DNA of 64,000 bases from Streptacidiphilus jeojiense (lineage in GTDB: Bacteria; Actinomycetota; Actinomycetes; Streptomycetales; Streptomycetaceae), in assembly GCF_000719095.1 (NCBI RefSeq), contig NZ_JOEH01000011.1:124001-188000 (forward strand), in the 5' to 3' direction. The notes beneath the pieces were generated by a model. It was not told the origin of the DNA, ran no database searches, and saw only the letters and a list, made by a program, of their open reading frames with translations. Made by a program: the position numbers and the translations under genes. Below are positions 25,767-33,051 of this stretch, piece after piece (positions within the stretch are counted from its first letter, which is position 1; the number at the start of each line of letters is the position of its first letter).

Positions 25767-27095
25767 CTACTTCCGAGTCACTCCTGCCCCGTACACATCG
25801 GTGTGCTCGAAGTCCTGCAGGGTGGCCGGGCGCCCCTGCTGGAACCCGGTGCGGACGAAGTCGTCGCCGGTCACCGAGTTCAGCGCCCAGTTCACCAGGA
25901 CCCGGGTCCGCGCGGTGACCGTGGGCAGCGCCATCACGTGGTAGCCGCGTGCCACCACCTGCGCCGGAAGGCCCGAGAGGCTGATGCCCAGCGGCCGGGA
26001 GACCGCGTCGGTGCCGCCCAGGTCGACCACCAGGCCCAGGTCCCGGTGGCGGTAGGGCTTCATCGCGGTGCCGCGCAGCTGCGCCTCCACGTTGACGGCC
26101 ACGGCCTTGCCCTGGCGCTGGGAGTGCTGCGCGGTCGGCGGGGTGATCGCGTCACCGCCGACAGCGAGGTCCGGCACCGCGGCGGCGTCGCCCACCGCGA
26201 ACACCCCGGGCGCGCCGGGGACCACCAGTTCGGGCGTGGTCGTCAGCCGCCCGCGGACGGTGCCCGCGTCCAGCGTGCCGACCAGCGGGCTGGCGACCAC
26301 ACCGGCCGTCCAGACCAGGGTCCGGGTGGGCAGCACCCGGCCGTCGGTCAGTGTCACCGAGTCGGCCGTGACCGCGCCGACCGAGGTGTTCAGGGAGAAC
26401 TCGATGCCGCGCCGGCGCAGCGTGGCCATGGCATTGGCCCCGAGTCGGTCGCCCAGCTCCGGCAGCAGCTTGGGGGCGACGTCCACCAGGTGCCAGGACA
26501 GCAGTCCTGGGTCCAGCCGTGGGAAGCGCGCCGCCGCGGCGGCGGTGAGCCGCTGCAGGCAGGCTGCGGTCTCGGTGCCCGCGTAGCCGCCGCCGACCAC
26601 CACGAAGCGCATCCGCGCCTCGCGTTCGGCCGGGTCGGTGGCGACCGCCGCTAGGTCGAGCTGCTCGATCACGTGGTCGCGCAGATAGGCGGCCTGGGCC
26701 AGCGTCTTCATGCCGAAGGCGTGCTCCTTCAGCCCCGGGATGTCGAAGGTGCGGGTGGTGCTGCCGGCCGCCAGGACCAGGTAGTCGTAGGACAGTTCGC
26801 GCAGGTCCCCGGTCCGGTTGCGGACGGTGACGGACCGGGCCGCGGTGTCCACGCCGATGGCGATGCCGGGCATCACCTCGGTCCGGCGCAGTCTGCGGCG
26901 CAGCGACACCGCGACGGACTGCGGGGTGAGCACCCCGGCGGCGACGTGCGGCAGCAGCGGCAGGTAGAGCTCGTAGTCGGTGGGGGTGACCAGGACGAGT
27001 TCGGCCTCCGCCGGCTTGAGCCGGTGTTCGAGCCGGTGCAGGCACTCCACCCCGGCAAACCCGCCGCCTATGACCAGGACTTTGGGACGTGACAT
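25767..27095 (-). CDS. NDH-2-like NAD(P)/FAD oxidoreductase
   Basis: A 442-residue flavoprotein of the type II NADH dehydrogenase family. FAD-binding motif GGGFAG (about 10-15), NAD-binding VVVGGGYAG (about 163-171) and a C-terminal FAVGDAAAVPD give the two-dinucleotide fold, and the tail has a hydrophobic/amphipathic region suited to membrane attachment. It likely passes electrons from NADH to quinone without pumping protons. Start is ATG 27095 after GAGGGGGAGGA. It is a single gene, not in a respiratory operon, so a detoxifying quinone reductase is possible. Confidence 0.87.
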   Translation of the reverse strand: MSRPKVLVIGGGFAGVECLHRLEHRLKPAEAELVLVTPTDYELYLPLLPHVAAGVLTPQSVAVSLRRRLRRTEVMPGIAIGVDTAARSVTVRNRTGDLRELSYDYLVLAAGSTTRTFDIPGLKEHAFGMKTLAQAAYLRDHVIEQLDLAAVATDPAEREARMRFVVVGGGYAGTETAACLQRLTAAAAARFPRLDPGLLSWHLVDVAPKLLPELGDRLGANAMATLRRRGIEFSLNTSVGAVTADSVTLTDGRVLPTRTLVWTAGVVASPLVGTLDAGTVRGRLTTTPELVVPGAPGVFAVGDAAAVPDLAVGGDAITPPTAQHSQRQGKAVAVNVEAQLRGTAMKPYRHRDLGLVVDLGGTDAVSRPLGISLSGLPAQVVARGYHVMALPTVTARTRVLVNWALNSVTGDDFVRTGFQQGRPATLQDFEHTDVYGAGVTRK

Positions 27096-27220
27096 GGGTT
27101 CCTCCCCCTCGGGATCGGTCCGGAGGTCCCAGTCTGGCGGCAGTACAGCGCGCCCGCGCGGCATGGCCGTTCGTCCGGTCACATGTCGTGAGGTCGCATG
27201 TCGCAGGATCGCGGAATCGC

Positions 27221-27260
27221 GGGGCGACGGAGCGACGCGGCGACGGGGCGACGGGGCGAA
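27221..27260 (+). repeat. GCGACGG-type low-complexity repeats
   Basis: Reiterated GGGGCGACGG / GCGACGCGG units occur in the gap between the NDH-2-like gene and the dienelactone hydrolase gene; upstream CATGTCG is also duplicated. No site is evident beyond the repeats themselves. Confidence 0.45.
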
Positions 27261-27380
27261 GGGCTGACAGGCAGCGGGGCCACGCGCCGGGTCGCGGTGG
27301 GCTCGCAGGTTCGGTTGGCATACTCAACGAACGACGGGGGTCAGTCATCGGGACGACGTTCAGAGAGGCATGGCGCAACC

Positions 27381-28142
27381 ATGTACGACGCAGTGTTGGC
27401 GGAGACCGTCACCATCAACGGTGCCGACGGCCACGCGATCGAGGCCTACGCGGCCAGGCCGCTGCAGCCGGGTCCGCTCGGCGGGGTTGTGGTGCTCCAC
27501 CACATGCCCGGGTTCGACCGGGGCAGCAAGGAGATCGTGCGGCGCTTCGCGGCCGAGGGGTACAACGCCGTCTGTCCCAACCTCTACACCCGGGAGGCCC
27601 CCGGAGCCGACCCCGACGACGCCGCGGCCACCGCCCGCTCGCTCGGCGGGGTGCCGGACGAGCGGCTGGTCGGGGACGTGGCCGGGGCTGCGGCCTACCT
27701 CCGCGGGCTGCCGAACAGCAACGGCAACGTCGGCGTGATCGGCTACTGCTCGGGCGGCCGTCAGGCGTTCCTGGCCGGGTGCAGCCTGGACCTGCAGGCC
27801 GCCGTGGACTGCTACGGGGCGTTCGTCATCGAGCCCACCCCGGAGGGCTTCCCGCTGCGCACCGGCCCGATCGGACACCTCTCCGAGCACCTGTCCTGCC
27901 CGCTGCTGGGGCTGTTCGGCGCCGAGGACCAGCACCCCTCCCCCGCCGCCACCCAGGAGTTGGAGGGATTGCTGCGCAAGTACGGCAAGGAGTACGAGTT
28001 CCACACCTTCGAGGACGCCGGGCACGCCTTCTTCGCCGTGGAGCGCCCCTCCTACCGTCCTGCGGCGGCGGTGGAGGGCTGGAAGCTGGTCCTGGACTTC
28101 TTCGGGCGCAACCTCGCCGGCGCCGGCTCCACCGCTGCCTGA
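27381..28142 (+). CDS. dienelactone hydrolase family protein
   Basis: A 253-residue alpha/beta hydrolase of the dienelactone hydrolase family. The nucleophile is a cysteine in GYCSGG (about 119-124), with the acid in FGAEDQH and the catalytic His in EDAGHAFF. The family opens dienelactone in chlorocatechol degradation, but most members are uncharacterised esterases. ATG 27381 is chosen; an out-of-frame ATG lies 11 bp before it. It is followed 38 bp later by a DUF6295 gene on the same strand, perhaps cotranscribed. No aromatic-ring pathway genes surround it. Confidence 0.88.
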   Translation: MYDAVLAETVTINGADGHAIEAYAARPLQPGPLGGVVVLHHMPGFDRGSKEIVRRFAAEGYNAVCPNLYTREAPGADPDDAAATARSLGGVPDERLVGDVAGAAAYLRGLPNSNGNVGVIGYCSGGRQAFLAGCSLDLQAAVDCYGAFVIEPTPEGFPLRTGPIGHLSEHLSCPLLGLFGAEDQHPSPAATQELEGLLRKYGKEYEFHTFEDAGHAFFAVERPSYRPAAAVEGWKLVLDFFGRNLAGAGSTAA

Positions 28143-28180
28143 ACCCCCACCCACCGTACGCAGACAACGGAGACACCGGC

Positions 28181-28480
28181 ATGTGCACCTATCTGACCGA
28201 ACAGGTCGACATCACCGGCAGCGGCAAGGGCGCCGGCGGCTACTTCCCGCTGACCCGGGCCATGGTCTATGTCGACCACCCGCAGCACGCCCCCTACGAA
28301 CACACCGTCAACGTCGACTTCCTCAACCCGGACCTGGGCCCCTCCGCGCGCGTCGCGGTGGAGCTGACCGAGGAGGGCGCGCTGGCGCTGATCGAGGCCC
28401 TGCGTGCGGCGCTGGCCTCGGCCCCGCCCGGTCTGGCCTCGATCAACGGAGGGCACCCGGTCCCGGCCGCCCAGGGGTAG
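28181..28480 (+). CDS. DUF6295 family protein
   Basis: A 99-residue protein beginning MCTYLTEQVDITGSGKGAGG, which matches the small actinomycete family annotated as DUF6295. Sequence features are a conserved Cys2, an HPQHAPYEHTVNVDF strand and a C-terminal helix (EEGALALIEALRAAL). No function is known. It starts 38 bp after the dienelactone hydrolase, a pairing I believe recurs in related genomes, which would suggest the hydrolase and this protein work together. Confidence 0.75.
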   Translation: MCTYLTEQVDITGSGKGAGGYFPLTRAMVYVDHPQHAPYEHTVNVDFLNPDLGPSARVAVELTEEGALALIEALRAALASAPPGLASINGGHPVPAAQG

Positions 28481-28586
28481 GCCGGGCTGCGGTCGGCGTG
28501 CCGGGCTGCGGTTAGAGTGCGGGGTGGGCGCCCGCCCCGTCCACGCCCCCACCCCGCCCCCGTCCCGTCCCCGGAGTGACCGCACC

Positions 28587-29408
28587 GTGTCAGCAGCGTC
28601 AGGAACCGTTGACCCCGCCGAGCTGCGGGCCGACTGTGGCAGTTGCTTCGCGCTCTGCTGCGTCGTGCCCGCGTTCGCGCGTTCGGCGGATTTCGCGATC
28701 GACAAGGGTGCCGGCCGGGCCTGCCCCAACCTGAACGACGACTTCCGCTGCGGCATCCACACCCGGCTGCGGGAGCAGGGTTTCAAGGGCTGCACCGTCT
28801 ACGACTGCTTCGGTGCGGGCCAGAGGGTCTCCCAGGTCACCTTCCTGGGGCGGGACTGGCGGCAGGACCCGGGGGCGGCCCGGCGGATGTTCGCGGTGTT
28901 CCCGGTCATGCGCGACCTGCACGAGCTGCTGCGGTACCTGGCGGAGGCGCTGTCCTGGCCGGCGGCCGCCCCCGTCCACGCCGAGCTGCGGGCCGCCTTC
29001 GCGGCGACCGAGCAGCTCACCCTGGGCGCAGCGGACACCCTGCCGGGGCTGGACGTGACCGCGATCCGAGGCAGCGTCAACCCGCTGCTGCTCCGGGCGA
29101 GTGAACTCGTGCGGGCCGCCGTGCCGGGGCGCGGGCGGGACCACCGTGGGGCGGACCTGATCGGGGCGAAGCTGAAGGGGGCCGGACTGCGCGGGGCCAA
29201 TCTGCGCGGGGCGCTGCTGGTCGGGGCCGACCTGCGTGGCGCGGATCTACGGTCCGCCGATGTCATCGGTGCCGACTTCCGGGACGCGGACCTGCGCGGG
29301 GCGGATCTGACCGGGGCCCTGTTCCTGGTGCAGGCGCAGCTGGACGCGGCCAGAGGCGACGGCGCGACGGTCCTCCCGGCGACGATGCGGCGCCCGGCGC
29401 ACTGGTGA
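28587..29408 (+). CDS. YkgJ-like Cys cluster + pentapeptide repeat protein
   Basis: A 273-residue protein from GTG 28587. The N-terminal third has a CxxCxxxCC cluster (Cys17, 20, 24, 25) followed by ACPNL, RCGIH and GCTVYDCFG, a pattern resembling the YkgJ family of Fe/Zn-binding proteins. The C-terminal part (about 185-255) is a pentapeptide-repeat helix, A(D/N)LxG repeats such as GADLRGADLRSADVIGAD. Pentapeptide proteins can mimic DNA and protect gyrase, but most are of unknown role. The combination of both in one chain suggests a metal-responsive scaffold; this is inference. Confidence 0.82.
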   Translation: MSAASGTVDPAELRADCGSCFALCCVVPAFARSADFAIDKGAGRACPNLNDDFRCGIHTRLREQGFKGCTVYDCFGAGQRVSQVTFLGRDWRQDPGAARRMFAVFPVMRDLHELLRYLAEALSWPAAAPVHAELRAAFAATEQLTLGAADTLPGLDVTAIRGSVNPLLLRASELVRAAVPGRGRDHRGADLIGAKLKGAGLRGANLRGALLVGADLRGADLRSADVIGADFRDADLRGADLTGALFLVQAQLDAARGDGATVLPATMRRPAHW

Positions 29409-29500
29409 TCCTCGCGTCGGCGGGCGCGGCGGCAGTCGCACCCGGCAGCACCCCACGCCCGGCACCCCCCGCCCAGCACCCGGCACCCGGAATGGCGAAA

Positions 29501-29550
29501 GGCCCCGGCGGCCCCGGTCCGCGTGCTGCGGAACCGGGCCCGCCGGGGCC
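29501..29550. terminator. bidirectional hairpin terminator
   Basis: A very long stem, GGCCCCGGCGG (29501-29511) pairing with CCGCCGGGGCC (29540-29550), with a second stem inside, preceded by GAAA. It lies between the convergent pentapeptide-repeat and FMN-reductase genes and can serve both. Confidence 0.8.
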
Positions 29551-29580
29551 CGGGGCGCGGGAGCGCCCGATCGGCGTGGA

Positions 29581-30138
29581 TCAGGCCGAGACCGCGGTGG
29601 CCTCGGCGAGCTGGGCCACGACCACGGGGAGCTGCTCGACGACCTCGGCGTCGTCCTGCGGGTGCAGCTCGGCGAAGCGCACCACGGAGCCGGGGATGGA
29701 GAGCTTGGCGTCGGCCAGCACGTTGGCGCCGGCGATGCCGAGCGCCTTGCGGGCCTCGTCCTGGGCCCAGACGCCGCCGAACTGGCCGTAGGCGGTGCCG
29801 ACCACTGCGGTGGGCTTGCTGCTGAGGGCGCCGGCGCCGTAGGGGCGGGACAGCCAGTCGATGGCGTTCTTCAGCACGGCGGTGATGGTGCCGTTGTACT
29901 CGGGGGAGAAGAAGAGGAAGGCGTCGGCCTGGGCGGCGGCCTCGCGCAGCGCGGTGGCGGCGGCGGGGACCGAGCCCTCGACGTCGAGGTCCTCGTTGTA
30001 GAAGGGGACGTCGGCAAGACCCTCGAAGATGACGACCTCGACGCCCTCAGGGGCGTGCTTGACCGCGGCCTCGGCAAGCTGACGGTTGTGCGAACCGGCG
30101 CGGAGGCTGCCGACGAGGGCGAGTACGCGAACAGACAT
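29581..30138 (-). CDS. NADPH-dependent FMN reductase
   Basis: A 185-residue flavodoxin-fold reductase (ChrR/ArsH/azoreductase-like). GSLRAGSHNRQLAEAA (about 9-24) is the phosphate-binding loop and FFSPEYNGTITAVLKNAIDWLSRPYG (positions about 79-104) the family signature. It likely reduces quinones, chromate or azo dyes with NAD(P)H. ATG 30138 is chosen for its AGGAGC ribosome site. It diverges from a TetR gene 119 bp away; a large dyad lies between, so the repressor probably controls it. Confidence 0.9.
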   Translation of the reverse strand: MSVRVLALVGSLRAGSHNRQLAEAAVKHAPEGVEVVIFEGLADVPFYNEDLDVEGSVPAAATALREAAAQADAFLFFSPEYNGTITAVLKNAIDWLSRPYGAGALSSKPTAVVGTAYGQFGGVWAQDEARKALGIAGANVLADAKLSIPGSVVRFAELHPQDDAEVVEQLPVVVAQLAEATAVSA

Positions 30139-30174
30139 GACGTGCTCCTGAAGGTTGGGCAGGGCGTCCACCGG

Positions 30175-30229
30175 AAGTGGACTGTGGTCCGGTACAGTGG
30201 TAGCACGGAAACCGGACCTGAGTCCACTT
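30175..30229. promoter_or_regulatory. TetR operator (19-bp inverted repeat)
   Basis: AAGTGGACTGTGGTCCGGT (30175-30193) and ACCGGACCTGAGTCCACTT (30211-30229) are complementary at 17 of 19 positions around a 17-nt spacer. It is centred in the divergent gap between the FMN reductase and TetR genes, placed to repress both. Confidence 0.72.
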
Positions 30230-30257
30230 TTCCTGGATCGGGTCTATCGTTAGGGGT

Positions 30258-30935
30258 ATGACCGCGCAGCTCCCCCACCCCACCCAGCTCCCCGCCGAGA
30301 TGCCGTCGCCCTGTTCCGCCGAGCCCCGCCGCAACGAGCTGCCCGTCCTGGGGCAGGCGCCGCGGGAGCGCGCCGATGCCGCCCGCAACCGGATCCGGCT
30401 GCTGGACGCGGCGACCCAGCTGGTGCGCGAGCACGGCGCCCAGAACGTGACCATGGAGGCCGTGGCCGACGCGGCCTGCGTGGGCAAGGGCACGCTGTTC
30501 CGGCGCTTCGGGGACCGCGAGGGTCTGATGCTGGCGCTGCTGGAGCACGCCGAGGAGGAGTACCAGCGCGGCTACCTGCTCGGCCCGCCGCCGCTGGGCC
30601 CGGGCGCCGAGCCGCTGGAGCGGCTGGACGCCTTCGGTGCGGCCACCATCCGCCATCTGCTCTGCAGCATGGACCTCTACCTGGCCGCGGACGCCTGCGC
30701 GAGCCGGCGCTACACCGTCCCCGGCGGCGTGCTGCGGGTCACCCATGTGGCGATGCTGCTGCGGCAGGCCGGCGCGGTGGGCGATGTCGAGCTGGTGGCC
30801 CAGACCCTGGCCGGCTATCTGGACCCGGCCCTGGTCAACCACCTGCGCACGCAGCGCGGCATGTCCCTGGAGCGACTGGAGGCCGGCTGGCGGGAGCTGG
30901 TGGCCCGGGCGGTGGCGCCGCTGAGCCCGTCCTGA
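30258..30935 (+). CDS. TetR family repressor
   Basis: A 225-residue TetR-type regulator. A Pro-rich N-terminal extension (1-38) precedes the DNA-binding helices (about 44-92; NVTMEAVADAACVGKGTLFRRF recognition region). The C-terminal ligand domain includes CSMDLYLAADACASRRY. It diverges from the FMN reductase gene, and the long inverted repeat between them is its likely operator. TetR/quinone-reductase pairs are often induced by quinones or oxidants. The convergent S53 peptidase gene follows after a shared terminator. Confidence 0.9.
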   Translation: MTAQLPHPTQLPAEMPSPCSAEPRRNELPVLGQAPRERADAARNRIRLLDAATQLVREHGAQNVTMEAVADAACVGKGTLFRRFGDREGLMLALLEHAEEEYQRGYLLGPPPLGPGAEPLERLDAFGAATIRHLLCSMDLYLAADACASRRYTVPGGVLRVTHVAMLLRQAGAVGDVELVAQTLAGYLDPALVNHLRTQRGMSLERLEAGWRELVARAVAPLSPS

Positions 30936-30969
30936 TGAGCGCGTCCTAATGAGCGCTGTGGCCGGATGA

Positions 30970-31016
30970 CGGCAGGGCCGGGTCGGGGCGCTCGGCGCCG
31001 CGACCCGGCCCTGCCG
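30970..31016. terminator. bidirectional hairpin terminator
   Basis: CGGCAGGGCCGGGTC (30970-30984) pairs with GACCCGGCCCTGCCG (31002-31016), perfect over 15 bp, between the convergent TetR and S53 peptidase genes. Confidence 0.85.
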
Positions 31017-31041
31017 GTGGGGGTTGTTCAGTGACGGTGCG

Positions 31042-32283
31042 TCAGCCGGTGAAGGCGGTCAGGCCGTTCGGGGTGCCCAGGCCGGTCGGGCCGTCGTAGC
31101 CGGTCTCCGCGGTGCACAGGTAGGCCGGGGAGCAGCTGGTGGTGCTGCCGGTGGTCACGTCGTTCAGCGACGAGGTGTGGGCGTAGAGGTCGGCCGCCGG
31201 GTAGCTGGCGCTCGGGGTGCCCGCGTCGGCGAACACCGCGGCGATCAGCGGCGAGGCGACGCTGGTGCCGCCGTAGACCACCCAGCCGGAGGCGCCGTAG
31301 GTCTCGTACACCGCGACACCGGTGGCCGGGTCGGCGACCGCCGAGACGTCGGCGACGGTGCGCTTGGAGCAGCCGGTGTCGGTCTGCCAGGTCGGCTTGG
31401 CGTCGTACTTGGAGCAGCCGGAGCCGGCGCCCTCGGTGCTGCTGGTGGACCACACGCTCTCGGTCCAGCCGCGGGAGTTGGAGGCCGTCTTCAGCGAGGT
31501 GCCGCCGACCGCGGTGACGTACTTGGACGCCGCCGGGTACTCGACGCCGTAGCCCGAGTCGCCGGAGCTGACGGTGATGGCCACGCCCGGGTGGTTGAAG
31601 TAGCTGCTGTCGTAGGAGGTGTCGGAGCTGGACTCCGAGCCGCCGTAGCTGTTGGAGACGAACTTGGCGCCCAGCGCCACCGCCTCGTTGACGGACTTGC
31701 CGAGGTTGGCCATCGACGAGCTGCTCGCCTCGACCAGGATGATCTTGGCATTGGGGGCGATCGCCGAGACCATGTCCAGGTCCAGCGAGATCTCGCCGGC
31801 CCAGCCGGAGTTGTTGGCGGGCAGCGAGGTGGTGCTGCCGGTCTGGCTGACCTGCTTGAAGCAGCCGCTGGCCACGGTGCAGGCCGGCAGTCCGTACTGG
31901 GAGCGGTAGACGGCCATGTCGGAGGCGGCGTTGGGGTCGTTGTAGGCGTCGACGATGGCGACGGTCTGGCCCGCGCCCCCGTTGGCCGGCAGGTTGTAGG
32001 CGCTCAACAGGCTGCTGGGGCCGAAGCCGGAGGGGGTGGCGTCGGGGGTGATGCCGAGCGCGTTGACGTGCTCGGTGGTGCTGGTGACCCGGAGGGCGTT
32101 ACAGGCCATCTGACCCGCGGTGTGGATCACGGCGCAGGATCGCACCCAACTGGTGTGGGACGACTGCGCGGTGGCGGCTCCGGCGGGGGCGGCGCCGAGC
32201 AGGCCGGCCACGGCGAGGGCCGTCGAGCCGAGCAGCGGGAGCGCGACGCGCCGGGAGGAGCGGGAGTTCGGGATGGTACGCAA
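31042..32283 (-). CDS. secreted S53 (sedolisin-like) serine peptidase
   Basis: A 413-residue exported protein. A signal peptide (1-37, ending PAGAA) precedes the sedolisin fold. The catalytic set is Glu164 and Asp168 (WAGEISLDLD), Asp242 of the oxyanion hole (SSGDSGYG) and Ser341 (YGGTSVASP). Sedolisins work at acid pH; typical members carry a pro-domain of 150 or more residues, but only about 60 residues separate the leader from the catalytic region here, so a short or missing propeptide is likely. Three or four Cys pairs may stabilise the enzyme. It probably degrades extracellular protein. Confidence 0.88.
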   Translation of the reverse strand: MRTIPNSRSSRRVALPLLGSTALAVAGLLGAAPAGAATAQSSHTSWVRSCAVIHTAGQMACNALRVTSTTEHVNALGITPDATPSGFGPSSLLSAYNLPANGGAGQTVAIVDAYNDPNAASDMAVYRSQYGLPACTVASGCFKQVSQTGSTTSLPANNSGWAGEISLDLDMVSAIAPNAKIILVEASSSSMANLGKSVNEAVALGAKFVSNSYGGSESSSDTSYDSSYFNHPGVAITVSSGDSGYGVEYPAASKYVTAVGGTSLKTASNSRGWTESVWSTSSTEGAGSGCSKYDAKPTWQTDTGCSKRTVADVSAVADPATGVAVYETYGASGWVVYGGTSVASPLIAAVFADAGTPSASYPAADLYAHTSSLNDVTTGSTTSCSPAYLCTAETGYDGPTGLGTPNGLTAFTG

Positions 32284-32630
32284 CGTACTGCCTCCAGAGA
32301 TGGGGGTGTGCCCGGGGGCGTGCGGGAGAGCTTGCCTCCCCGGTCCGGGGTGGCAACTGCGAGTACGTTAGGTGAGGTGTCCGTGCTCAGACAAGACCTA
32401 GCGGGCTCTCAACTTCCTGACAACTACTTCGGAAACATCACCGAAACACCAGGGCGCAGGACGGCCGATCCGCCGTCAACTCGAAGGCAGCACAAAGCGT
32501 TCAGCGGGGGAACTCAAGATCCCCCAGAAAATTCTGATCGCTTGCACACTTTCTCTTCAGTTCCTGCACGTGCCTATCGCATATGCGAAAGGATAGGCAG
32601 AGTACACGTCAATTTTCCCAGGAGACCGCC
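32284..32630. promoter_or_regulatory. intergenic region with an inverted repeat
   Basis: This 347-bp gap separates the S53 peptidase (minus) from a small plus-strand gene. It is less GC-rich (runs such as CAAAGCG and AAAATTCTGATCG). The inverted repeat TGCCTATC (32571-32578) / GATAGGCA (32592-32599) surrounds the palindrome GCATATGC, 31 bp before the GTG at 32631. Promoters for both genes are expected, but no clean -35/-10 pair was identified. No convincing gene is present. Confidence 0.5.
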
Positions 32631-32918
32631 GTGGGCCGTCACGCACCAGACCCCCTACCCAGCCCGAGTGCCACCCGCACTCATCTGCGCGTGCTTTCCA
32701 TCCTGCTGGCCAAACACGCGGCCGATCTTCCGGACGCCACCCTGAGCGACAGTTCCCGCCAGGACGCGGTCCGACTACTGGCCTGGGCGACCTCGGCGGC
32801 GGCGCTGGCCGCGGCCGCGCTGGTGGAGAACGATCCGGCCCAGGCCGTCAGGTACCGGATCCAGGTCCGGGACACCCTCGCCGAGGCACACGCCCTGGCC
32901 TGGTATCCCGGGACGTAG
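32631..32918 (+). CDS. small hypothetical protein
   Basis: A 95-residue protein from GTG 32631 after a good ribosome site (CCCAGGAGACCGCC). It is predicted all-helical: VLSILLAKHAADLPD, then an alanine-rich helix AWATSAAALAAAALVENDP, then an AEAHALAWYPG tail. No known domain. The ATG at 32583 would add residues without coding character. It precedes adhE by 133 bp on the same strand, with a dyad between, so it may be a separate unit. Function unknown. Confidence 0.6.
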   Translation: MGRHAPDPLPSPSATRTHLRVLSILLAKHAADLPDATLSDSSRQDAVRLLAWATSAAALAAAALVENDPAQAVRYRIQVRDTLAEAHALAWYPGT

Positions 32919-32965
32919 CCCGCACGGCACACCGGCTGCCAGGACATAGGTCCCGTCAGGAGCCG

Positions 32966-33024
32966 ACATTGGCCCGTGGTGCGCTTACCGGGAGCAAGCG
33001 CACCTTAGAGGTATAGACCAATGT
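32966..33024 (+). promoter_or_regulatory. nested inverted repeats in the adhE leader
   Basis: GGTGCGCTT (32978-32986) and AAGCGCACC (32996-33004) form a perfect 9-bp dyad with a 9-nt spacer. Outside it ACATTGG (32966-32972) and CCAATGT (33018-33024) form a second perfect dyad. The set ends 27 bp before the adhE ATG. A partial GGAC-N4-GTCC dyad lies just upstream (32941-32954). The region may be an operator or an RNA hairpin controlling adhE; the regulator is unknown. Confidence 0.6.
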
Positions 33025-33051
33025 CGAACGGCATCCCTGAGGTGATCTGCA

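Noticed and set aside
32941..32954. Confident DevR/OsdR box
   Set aside because: AGGACATAGGTCCC matches the outer GGAC/GTCC arms, but the inner bases deviate from the known consensus, so it is mentioned only as a possibility.
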